From: Tritrichomonas musculus
Lineage: Eukaryota; Parabasalia; Tritrichomonadida; Tritrichomonadidae
DNA: 64,000 nt
Direction of reading: 5' to 3'
Assembly: GCA_039105265.1 (NCBI GenBank)
Contig: JAPFFF010000014.1
Location: forward strand, 744,001 to 808,000
In this document: positions 33,978-43,488 of the stretch, one piece after another
Position numbering within the stretch: position 1 is the first letter of the stretch
Layout of the letters: each line of letters starts with the position of its first letter
The notes under the pieces: model-generated
Database searches by the model: none
What the model was told of the DNA's origin: nothing
The model's input: only the letters and a program-made list of their open reading frames with translations
Position numbers and translations under genes: made by a program

Positions 33978-33985
33978 AAATCTGA

Positions 33986-34929
33986 AAAAAGTATTAGCGA
34001 AATTATCATAAATAGCATTTAATTCATTAATATGATAATATATATTAATATTATTAAAAAATACCAAAAAATTTGGCAGCCTCACCTCTATTATTCTTTA
34101 GCTCTAAAATGTGAAATGCCTTGGTCAATAATATCAAAAACTTCAAGGGTGCATGACATATGACTTAAAAAAGGTCTCTTAGTTGTGTTTTATATTTGAT
34201 AAAAGCAATATTTGTAATATAAAAAAATCTAAGAAATCAGGATTCAAAAGTAACTAAAGCATAGGAGTGCATGGCATATGGCTTAAAAAAGGTCTTTTTG
34301 TTGTTTTTATATATAACTGTTATTTTGATAAGCGCTAGATGTAAGAAAATGTGTCGAATAAAATGAAAAATAAACGGACTCTGGTCGGAAAAAATGATCT
34401 ATCTTTTTTTTATTTATTTATTTATTCTAAAAAAGTTCTAAAGAACCCGAGTTCTAAAAAAATATCAGCACCCCCTCTCAAAAAGTTCTAAAAAAAAAAA
34501 AAAAAATTCAATTTTTTTCCAACCATTTTTGAATGGTTTATTTTATTAGAACTTTTTGAATGAGTTATAAAAATGATAAAAATTTTACAATAAATAATGA
34601 CAAAAGAAAAATGTTAGTTTTCTGGTTTTGTAAAATAATTAAAAATAGAAAATATATATATAAAAACAGATTGAAAATTACAAAACTTTATTTTATGAGA
34701 TAATTTCAAATGTTTGTTTAATTATGTGGTAACCTTTCGACGGTTTTGTAAACTACGGCGACTTCACTAATTTTTAAACACTGCCATTCTCGAATTGGAA
34801 TTACGGCACATAGAGTAGAAATTTCGGCATATAAAAAATGGTAACTTTTCCAAATAATAAATGGTCATGTTGAAACTTTTTGAGTATTTGCTTTGAATGC
34901 TTAATATATAAAAAACAAAGTTTTCAAAT
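33986..34929. other. Intergenic with a 118-bp direct repeat and inverted motif pairs
   Basis: GCATGACATATGACTTAAAA (34151) recurs as GCATGGCATATGGCTTAAAA (34269), a 118-bp offset duplication. CTCAAAAAGTTCT at about 34479 faces AGAACTTTTTGA at about 34540, enclosing AACCATTTTTGAATGGTT. No gene is seen. Confidence 0.55.
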
Positions 34930-34979
34930 TTATGCCTAAAACATATAACTCTGTTGAATTGTAAAATCTTCTGATCTAC

Positions 34980-36234
34980 CTCTGTTTTGTTTTCTAGACT
35001 TAATGTCTCTGAGTACGCACCTGCTAAACCTAAATCATCATCTGAACATATAGTATGAATTTTATCTTTTGATGGTAAGCATTAACTAATATTGAGAGGA
35101 TCCAACCGAATTTTTTTTGACTGTTTGAAGATGCAAATATAATTCCTCCACTTCTGATATCTCTCTTCGAACCAATTACTGTTAAGGTTATAACGGACCA
35201 CTTGCTTGACATTAAACAAAAAGTTGGATCAATAGAAACGAAATCACCGTATTCCTTTAAGTTATTATATTCTTCTTTAGTAAACGTTGTAAAAACCTTT
35301 CTTCTAACTACATTTTCTTTTTTATCCAGATCTTTATCATCATACAAAAAATGACCATTAGTGCTTTCCATATAAAAATGCAACTCTTCTGATTCTGCTA
35401 TTCTCTGACATAACTTTATCTTCTTATCTTTTCTGCAAATATCTGCGATTTGTTGGGATGATTATAATTTTCATGAACAATCTTAGCCACCAACTGAGTA
35501 TCAACGCCATTGTTTACCATACTGACTATAATTTTCTTTACATCTACATTAAGTACCTTATGAATATATACAAATGGATCTTTTTGGTGATTGTGCTGCA
35601 GTGATGTAGTGGCTACTTTCCAAAAGAATTTCTTTGTTATTGAATCTTTGTTTCTTCTGATATTAATGAAAAAGGGACAAGCTATATTCAATTATGGATT
35701 CTTTCCTTTAATAGAATGCAAATGGCAACGTAATCTTAATTTACCATCTGAAGCCGAATTAAGACAAACCAATTCGAAGCCTTCATTATTTGCGTGCATT
35801 CGAAATGTTTTTAATAGATCACTATAATCGTCTGCTTTCATATCTTTAAGTTGTCTGTCTGTAAAAAAAGTATCATAAAATTCATTTCTAGATAGATCTG
35901 CTTCATCTTCTGTTATAATGGTAATATCTGAGCATTCAAAATATAATAACGCAGCATGTGTGCCTTTGTGCTGAATGATCTTGGGAATTCCAGTAACTTT
36001 AACATACTGACAATACTCGATGATTTCATATTTATCATAATGAACTTGAATTGTAAATGGCATTAAATTATTTTCTTTGAGTGATTTTGATACTTCTTGG
36101 AATTCAATGTTATTAGGTGGAAGCACCCCAGTAACATAACCTCTTGTCTCGATATTTTTATCTATGTACATTGCAGATATCTTTGGGATTGGAATGGAAT
36201 GAGTCATTAATGAAATTGTAAACGGAAATTTCAA
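34980..36234 (-). pseudogene. Mutator-like (MULE) transposase, broken
   Basis: Minus-strand remnant of a MULE transposase. A FAR1-type DNA-binding region is visible (FRMHANNEGFELVCLNSA, then CPFFINIRRNKDS and LQHNHQ). It is followed by the MULE core with the first catalytic Asp in DFVSIDPTFCLMSSKW and GGIIFASSNSQKKFGWIL, and a second-Asp-like SDDDLGLAGAY at about 35010-35040. There is one in-frame stop (about 35693), a frame change between about 35416 and 35383, another near 35040, and the C-terminal part with the last Glu is not recognisable. The N-terminal ~100 residues have no clear domain. No terminal repeats were found. Confidence 0.78.
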
Positions 36235-36383
36235 CCGCTTTTTCAGAATCTTATTGAGCTGTAGTTTGTGGTTGTGAGATTAATGCATTATATCTGATAA
36301 AGGAATCTTGTATTAAAGTAAATGTTTGCTTGGATTGGAGACAACTTTCTTATAAATATATAATTAAATAAAAGATAAAGAGT
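36235..36383. other. Spacer upstream of the MULE remnant
   Basis: Short AT-rich stretch between the MULE remnant and the first TTAA-flanked Kolobok-like element. Nothing recognisable. Confidence 0.4.
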
Positions 36384-38036
36384 TTAAGGGCGTACTTCCA
36401 ATTCAATGCTCAGAATTCAATGAGATTTCTCAAATATTTTTGATCTTCTTTGGAAAAAAAAGTTTAAAAATCAATTATATTTTTGAGGAAATAAAATGCT
36501 TATTATTCATAGATTGGTGATATATTAAGGTTCTCCTTCCCAAAAAAAAATGTAAATTATTCAATATTGAATTAACTCATAGAATAAATAATTCAATAGA
36601 GCATTTTTCGGAAAAAGTTTTGGTGAAAAATAAAAAAATTTGACCTCAACGATTAAATCTTATTTTATTCAAAATTATCTAGGTATCACTTTTTGAGTTT
36701 TGTAAAATACTCAAAAAGTTATAAAACAGATAATTAAACATAAATTGAAGTAGCTTTTTGAAGGCTACGCCTTTCAAAAAGCTACTTCATTTATTTTTTA
36801 ATTTTATTGATTTTTTAATTCTATGATTTCTATCTGTAAAAAAACAAAATCGATAAGATTTCATAAAAATATTATTATCAAATCATTTGAAATATATATC
36901 TATATAAATTTAATATTTTAATTTATTTTTAAAAACGATATTTATGCATATTTTATTTGTGAAATCTCATTGAATTTATTCTTTTAAATAAGGTTTTGAG
37001 AAACCGCTCAAAAATTCTGAAATTTGAATCCCCCTTTCAAATTAAACTCAATTATTTGAGAGGGGAATGTAAATGCTTTCTAAAACGTTCCAGTAAATAA
37101 TTAAGATAATATCATTATTACCATTATATTATTCACTCCAAAGTGGAAATGATATATCATATCTTTTTGAGTGAAAAAAAAGAAATATGGCTATTATTAA
37201 GATTATTATATTAATTTTCACTAACCTATATTTTTCTAATCAACCTCAAAATAATGATATATTAACACCATTTTTATTCATTTTACATATTTGCTTCAAA
37301 TTTTTAGCTTTTATTATAATTATTTAATTCTTTAATTTATTCCAAGTTTGATATTTTATGTAAAAAACAGTTTTATTACTATATAATGAGTACACATATA
37401 TGATATAGGCGAGTTAAAAATCTTATTATACATTAAATTATAGTAAAAATAAGAAATGCTTCTTATTTTGTCGATTACTTCTATTAAAAAAGAGATTTTT
37501 AAATTTTAGCACAGATTTATCAACTCATATGTTTTGTCGAAATATAATAGCTATAAAATAAATATTAATATTTAATTCAGATAAGAATTAACTTTTGCAT
37601 AATTTGTTCAATTGATATGATTTTCCATAATATTTTCAAATTATTTATAATATTATATTACTAATATTAATAATTTATTTTTAAATGTAATAAGCTAGTA
37701 CAAATTAAAATATTCAATAATATATAAAATTGATTTTGTATATTTTACAAATTATATTTTCAATTAAAAATCGGTTATTAAAAACCCTACTTTTAAATTT
37801 GAAATAATAACCTTAAAAAAAAAATATTTTTATGCATTTTTTTTTCATTTTTAATTCAAAATTATATTTTGTATAATTTTATCGGTCAATAAAACAAACT
37901 ATTTTTTGATCGTTTCAGACAAATATCATCATTTTTGACCTAAACTTTTTCATAATTTGGAAGTATTGAAAGATATATTCTATGAGTTTATTCAATATTG
38001 ACAAATATACAACATTTTTGGGACGGACGCCCTTAA
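36384..38036. mobile_element. Non-autonomous TTAA-flanked element (Kolobok-like family, copy A)
   Basis: The element spans 36388-38032. Its left end is GGGCGTACTTCC and its right end read inward is GGGCGTCCGTCC (10 of 12 match), bounded by TTAA on both sides. The left subterminal AATTCAATGAGATTTCTCAAA is nearly the same as in copy B at 50524, and TTGACCTAAACTTTTTC occurs near the right end of both. An inverted copy of the AATTCAATGAGATTTC word lies at about 36960. The element contains two CTTTTTGA hairpins (36688-36719 and about 36749-36787). No coding frame. Confidence 0.75.
36688..36787. repeat. Two adjacent CTTTTTGA hairpins
   Basis: The first has an ACTTTTTGAGT stem (36688-36698) with its exact complement at 36709-36719 and a 10-nt loop. 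The second is GAAGTAGCTTTTTGAAGGC, a TAC loop, then GCCTTTCAAAAAGCTACTTC with one bulged T (about 36749-36787). The second has the same plan as the hairpin at 1655-1689: outer bases, CTTTTTGA, a GC clamp and a 3-nt loop. Confidence 0.7.
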
Positions 38037-38398
38037 GGGTGCAGTATACTTGAGTGTTATTCAATCAATATTTAATGTTTACTAAATATATTAAAATATA
38101 TATTGTAAATAATTTTTGTTAATCTATATATTTTATTTATTTAAAAATAAATTTAAATACTATAAAGATATTTATGTTTTAAATTTTTTCAATGATGTTA
38201 AGAAAAAAATTCTATACTTTTTCTGAAAATATTGACTGTAATCAATAATATAGTTTTACAGTCAGCAAGGAAAAGAAGGAGCATAAAGGATCATTTATCG
38301 CATTTAGCAAACTTATTTTATGATTGCTTTATTTTGTTGATAATTTACAGTTGGTTTTATTTCACAACATTCACAGAAATTCAGAATCTGTGATTTAA

Positions 38399-39715
38399 TA
38401 TGTTATTATAGCGTGTTTTATTGAATTATTTCAAATTTTGATATCATATATTTGAATTTCCTCTTATTTGCAAATATTTGCTAGCTGATTCAAACAGATG
38501 CTTATTTTTTTTTTACTAATTGAAAAGCCATGGAGTTAATTTAGTAGGCTTAATTTATAATTTTAATTTATAATGATGCTTAATTTTTTTCCTAGCTTAT
38601 TTTTTTGCACTTCATTCAAAATTACAGATTCTGAATTTAAAATTTTAAAAATAAGAATTAGTATGTTATTATAGCGTGTTTTATTGAATTATTTCAAATT
38701 TTGATATCATATATTTGAATTTCCTCTTATTTACAAATATTTGCTAGCTGATTCAAACAGATGCTTTTTTTTTTTACTAATTGAAAAGCCATGGAGTTAA
38801 TTTAGTAGGCTTAATTTATAATTTTAATTTATAATGATGCTTAATTTTTTTCCTAGCTTATTTTTTTGCACTTCATTCAAAATCACAGATTCTGAATTTA
38901 AAAATTAAAAAAAACGTAATAAAACCAAACTATTTTCTTCAAAAATGTTAGCGAGTTATATATGTTATTACACATCATATATAAAAATTAATACAGTAAA
39001 AAAATTAAAATTTTTAGCATATGTTCCAAAGATAATTGCTAAACATTGCATTTTTAGACATTATCTACATTTTTCTCAAATAAAAATTAATGAAAAACAA
39101 AAATAAAGAGTTTTAACTAATAAGTAATATATGAATAATTATTTTATTTAATTTATAATCAATAAATGTTAATTTCAAAATGTTTAAAAAAATTAATGCA
39201 ATTCAATGAAAGCATTCAAAAAGTTATGAAATTCATAGAAAATAATCATCCAAGATCTTATGTGTCAATTGGTCAGATTTTCACATATTTGTTTTATCTC
39301 CTATGAATAAATTAAAGCACCATAAAATGATTAAGTATCGAAGGCGAATAAAGAAAAAAAATTGAGAGCATAACGATCATTTTAAAAATACCATTATCTT
39401 ACAAAAAAATTTTAAAAAGTAGATTTTTATCTTAAATATAATATTAAAAATATCACATTTATATAATAACAAATTTGTAATTCATATAAATAGCATATTT
39501 GTATAAAAATAGCTGAATTATTTAAAATACGTTTTTTTGAAACTTTTGCGTTTTATCACGTTTATTAAAAATAAGAATTAGTATGTTATTATAGCGTGTT
39601 TTATTGAATTATTTCAAATTTTGATATCATATATTTGAATTTCCTCTTATTTACAAATATTTGCTAGTTGATTCAAACAGATGCTTTTTTTTTTTTTTGC
39701 CAAAATAATTTAGTA
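38399..39715. repeat. Direct repeats inside the 8-kb element
   Basis: ATGTTATTATAGCGTGTTTT starts at 38400, 38663 and 39583. The first two are a near-identical tandem pair with a 263-bp period. The third, about 39569-39715, is a displaced partial copy that keeps only the first ~130 bp. Confidence 0.85.
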
Positions 39716-39897
39716 GACATATTTTTTCTTTATTTTTTTTACATAAATATCGATACTTTACTTGTATTTATTCATTTATTAGTTTTTTCGAAATTGGCAA
39801 AATTTGATATATTATATGATTTTCAGATTAATTTAATTTTTTTAATAATTTATTTAAAATCATAAAATAAAACCAAATAAGTTAATCAAATGTTTAT

Positions 39898-41241
39898 TCA
39901 TTTCTTTTCTTTATAATCACCTTGGTCATTTTGGTTCAAGAGTCTACTTTGTGCTCGTATTTCATTTTTTACTTTTTTATCATATGGTCTTTTGCGCTTT
40001 TCTTTTTCATTGAATTTTATTTCCTCATCGTGTTTCATCTCCTGCATTAATGGAGTTGAAATTGATCCAGGACAAATTTTATTCAAAATTTTTGAATCAA
40101 AATATGGATCATTTTTCCTCCCCACAGCTATTGCTGCACGAGCTTCGTTGCTCGTGTGAAAAACTTTATTTTTGGGAATTGTTTTACTAATCATCGAATT
40201 TAACGATTCATTGTCTTGAGTCCTCACTGTACCGGTTTCTCTAATGAGAGGTGTATTTTTTGCAAGAAACTTATCAAGTTCTTTTTGAAATTGGTCATTA
40301 GTTTTCCCTTGCTCCCATTCCCAGAATGAGTTATTGTGATCAGTAAACTTTTTGGGGCGCCCCACTTTTCTAAGGCCATACATTTCGTTAGGATGAATGC
40401 AGTTTTTGTGATTTCCAATCACATGATTAGTCATATTTAACCACATCTGTTCTCTCATTTTTGTCTCTTTAACATTAAATATTACAAATTTAAACCAAGA
40501 AATGATCTTGACAATTAGTGTTGAGAAAATTTCAAAACACTTTTTGTAAGTGTTTTTGGATGGATCATTTTTATTTTTTAACGTGCGTGAATACTTTTCA
40601 AAGTAATTATTTGCATTTCTCTTTATTTCTTGGCATGCATGTCCTGGATCTAAACTCTCAGTTAAACCAAGTTCTTTGTGTTTCTTTAAAAGGTTTGATG
40701 TTTTATTGTCATGATCATGACATATTCTGATATTTTTGTTGGCAATTTTTGAATCAAGTTCATTCAATCCTTTTTCAATGCCGACTGTTTCCATATTGGA
40801 TGATTTTACATCTTTGTTTGCACCATAATTTCCATTAGAAACACTTTCAAAATCTACTATTTTCTTTTGCTTTTGATCGAAAAAAGAAACAGTGGAGTAA
40901 GAACCATGCCTTTTATGATTCCATTGACCATCAATCGATATAGATGAATTTTCTTTTATGTTATCTGCATTCTGCTTGCAACTTTCTTTTACTGTATTTA
41001 TTACATCAGTTAACACTTGCTTTTGGCAATTAAAAAATGTACGTTTCGACGGAGTTGGAGTATTCATCATTGTAGCTTGCTTTTTAACTCCTTCATAGCT
41101 ATTTCCTGTGAGAAGACCATTCATTACCATGAGCCTTGGACTTAATTTAGGATTTGGCTGAGGTGCTTCAGGTGTTTTTTTAGCCAGTCGATCAATTGCA
41201 ATTTTCCTGCAATGCTTGGCTTGCTTTGATTTAGGTGCCAT
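39898..41241 (-). CDS. Kolobok-like DDE transposase, apparently intact
   Basis: Likely transposase of the TTAA-flanked element. The frame opens at 41292, but MAPKSKQAKHCRK at 41241 is the probable start (447 residues). Signature blocks: SISIDGQWNHKRHGSYSTVS, matching the DGxWxxRGxxS first-Asp motif of Kolobok/Mutator-like enzymes; IRICHDHDNKTSNLLKK (second Asp region); LDPGHACQEIKRN, like the conserved HVxKR block; and RTQDNESLNSMIS with a candidate final Glu. The C-terminus is strongly basic. No stops or frameshifts are seen. The element has TTAA target sites as expected for the family. An alternative is a divergent Mutator-type enzyme. No THAP zinc finger is visible. Confidence 0.7.
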   Translation of the reverse strand: MAPKSKQAKHCRKIAIDRLAKKTPEAPQPNPKLSPRLMVMNGLLTGNSYEGVKKQATMMNTPTPSKRTFFNCQKQVLTDVINTVKESCKQNADNIKENSSISIDGQWNHKRHGSYSTVSFFDQKQKKIVDFESVSNGNYGANKDVKSSNMETVGIEKGLNELDSKIANKNIRICHDHDNKTSNLLKKHKELGLTESLDPGHACQEIKRNANNYFEKYSRTLKNKNDPSKNTYKKCFEIFSTLIVKIISWFKFVIFNVKETKMREQMWLNMTNHVIGNHKNCIHPNEMYGLRKVGRPKKFTDHNNSFWEWEQGKTNDQFQKELDKFLAKNTPLIRETGTVRTQDNESLNSMISKTIPKNKVFHTSNEARAAIAVGRKNDPYFDSKILNKICPGSISTPLMQEMKHDEEIKFNEKEKRKRPYDKKVKNEIRAQSRLLNQNDQGDYKEKK

Positions 41242-41300
41242 GTATAATAATGAAGTCAGAGAAGAAAAGCTTGCAATGAAATCACGAAACATAAAAATAT

Positions 41301-41450
41301 ACGTTTAATGCATTCAAAAACCTAATGAAGACGTTTAATGCATTCAAAAACCTAATGAAGACGTTAAAAGTATTCAAAATTCTGATAAATACGTTTATTC
41401 TATAGAAAATTATGATAACTACGTTTATTGTTATCAAAAATTTGATGATT
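41301..41450. repeat. Five 30-bp iterons upstream of the transposase
   Basis: Exact 30-bp period with ACGTT at 41301, 41331, 41361, 41391 and 41421. The first two copies are identical (ACGTTTAATGCATTCAAAAA start); the rest diverge progressively. They lie about 60 bp upstream of the chosen transposase ATG, where promoter control or transposase binding is plausible. Confidence 0.85.
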
Positions 41451-42002
41451 GACATACAAAAAGTTAAATTTATACGTTAAATACATTTAAAAAGTTAACA
41501 TATATTCAAAATAAAGTATACTCATCTTCTCAAAATTTGCTTTTTTTTCTAGCTTTATCTATGATATTTTTTAATTATTTAATAATGCAAATGGACTTTA
41601 AAAATACTCAAACATTTCAAAATAATTTTATATTTTGTATAGATTATTATGGTTTTGAATTAAATGATGTTTTGTGTTTTCAATTTCGAATGCAACCAAC
41701 ATTTTCAAAAACTCTCAACATTGTAATATTGCTTATTCATTATTCATCATTCTTATAAAATATTGGAACATTAGATATAGAAATCAATGATCACATAGCT
41801 TTTTTTCAATAACCACTTTTTCTATATAAATTCGATATGCAAAAAAAACTATTGGAGCCTTTAATTTTTATTTTTTGTTTTTAAAAGATATTTTTTAAAA
41901 CAGTATTCATGAAACTCCAAAAAGTAATGTTGCAATATTTGTTAATAAATAAATATAACTTTCTCAAAGTGAATTTTTTTGTTAATCAACTTTAAAATAA
42001 TA

Positions 42003-43488
42003 TAGGTGGGCCACCTATGAATTTTTATAACTTTTGCACCATTAGATAGATTACATATAATAATAAAATAAAATATTAATTATAGTTCATAAATATTAAA
42101 GATAAAGTTTTTACGAATAATTTAAATTTTCATATTTTTTTTGTAAACTATTCAAATAGTATAGATAAAATCTTTCAAAAATATTTGAAATAATTTTCTC
42201 AAAATTAAAAGAATTTAAAAAGATCATTCAATTTATATAAGAAATTTCATTTATTAAGAACAAAAATATCTATTTTAATTTTAAATTAATTGTTTAATTT
42301 AATTTTGTTTAAAGTTATATCTTGTTGATTATAATCAAAGACAAAATATAAACAGAAATAAATGATTTTTTCTATACCTAAAATTTTGAATATAACAATT
42401 GAAGCAAGCTATAAAAATTCGTTTTGAAAAAGTTAGAAATAATCAATTATTCGATTATAATGATTTTGAAAATTTATTAGTATATGATTTATTACAAAAT
42501 ATATTAAAATATTATTTACTATTATATTTATGTTTTTAATATTATAATAAAAATATATTATGTTTATTTCTATTTAAATCGCTATATTTATAATTTTTAT
42601 TAAAACTTAGTTTTTTTTGAAATTTTAAAAATTCAAATAAATATAAAATAATTTTTATTTTGATTATCTTTGCTTTTTAAATTTAAAATGAAATATCTCA
42701 TTTATATATATTTATAATATATAATTCTATTATGAAATTATAATATTAATATAGATTAATTAAATTTAAATTAAGATATTGCTTTTTCTAAAAATCTCAA
42801 AATTTCAATAAGGGAAAAATAAAAAAAATATTTGAAAGCTATTTTTATAAATTGAGAGAAAATTGAATAAAAAAAAGCTGATTTTAATTTTTTATGATTT
42901 TTTAATAAAGGTCCAATATTCTAGGATATATATCTGATTTTAATTTACCTTTATTTATACCAAATTTATTGTTTGACCGTTTATAATTTCTTACCAAGTG
43001 GCTCCAAAATTGAATCATTCCGTTAACTAATTCAACTTTTTGAATATGTTTTCCCAACTAACCTTTATCTTTGAAGTTATGTTATAACTAACTATATCAA
43101 TAAAAAGCCTGGGCGATGAAGAAACTAAATATCAAAAAAGAAAACATTTAATTTTTTTATATACTTCTGAAAATTAAAAATACCTTTTATTTTAACTTTT
43201 TAGAGAAATCTATTAATTATTTTATATTGTTTCCAGATCATTCTTGATGTATGACATAGATAATATCATAAAATAATAGAAATATGTATTTTAACTCATT
43301 TGAACTTGTGATATTGCATATCATGTAATAAAAAAAAAGTTGATGAATATTAGTTCAAAACTTAATTTAACAACTGCATCCTATCATATATGTGTTATAT
43401 AAATATATATTATGAAATTGCTGAATAATTCTTAAAATTCGAAGAAAAAAAGAACTTTTTTAAAGTCAAAAAAAAAGTGGCCCACCTA
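42003..43488. mobile_element. TA-flanked MITE nested in the 8-kb element
   Basis: GGTGGGCCAC at 42005 and GTGGCCCACC ending at 43486 form perfect 10-bp terminal repeats bounded by TA on each side, fitting a Tc1/mariner-type MITE of 1482 bp. The left terminus extends into the palindrome ATAGGTGGGCCACCTAT. The interior is AT-rich and non-coding. Confidence 0.75.

Larger units (their letters stand above)
29905..33985. mobile_element. Maverick/Polinton-like element, degraded fragment
   Basis: Fossil. About 4 kb of compact, less AT-rich sequence carries several adjoining small coding parts on both strands, unlike any neighbour. The left end starts with GTTTCACAGTGAAAC-type palindromic repeats (about 29911-30000), a possible terminal-repeat remnant. 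Parts: a small ORF near 30.2-30.5 kb, a basic-leucine-zipper-like part at 30.5-30.8 kb, a minus-strand part at 30.9-31.3 kb, and structural-protein-like and coiled-coil parts at 31.5-34.0 kb. No polymerase, integrase or packaging ATPase is seen, so most of a full-length element is missing. It is broken, with several (about half a dozen) breaks plus the large truncation. Moderately old. Family call is by layout and composition, not by a diagnostic enzyme. Confidence 0.5.

Noticed and set aside
41301-41450. CRISPR-like array
   Set aside because: Units are contiguous 30-bp tandem copies without spacers, in a eukaryotic genome.
41537-41758. 73-codon frame upstream of the Kolobok-like transposase
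   Set aside because: A/T-rich F/I/L composition, no domain, and no sign of a second element gene.
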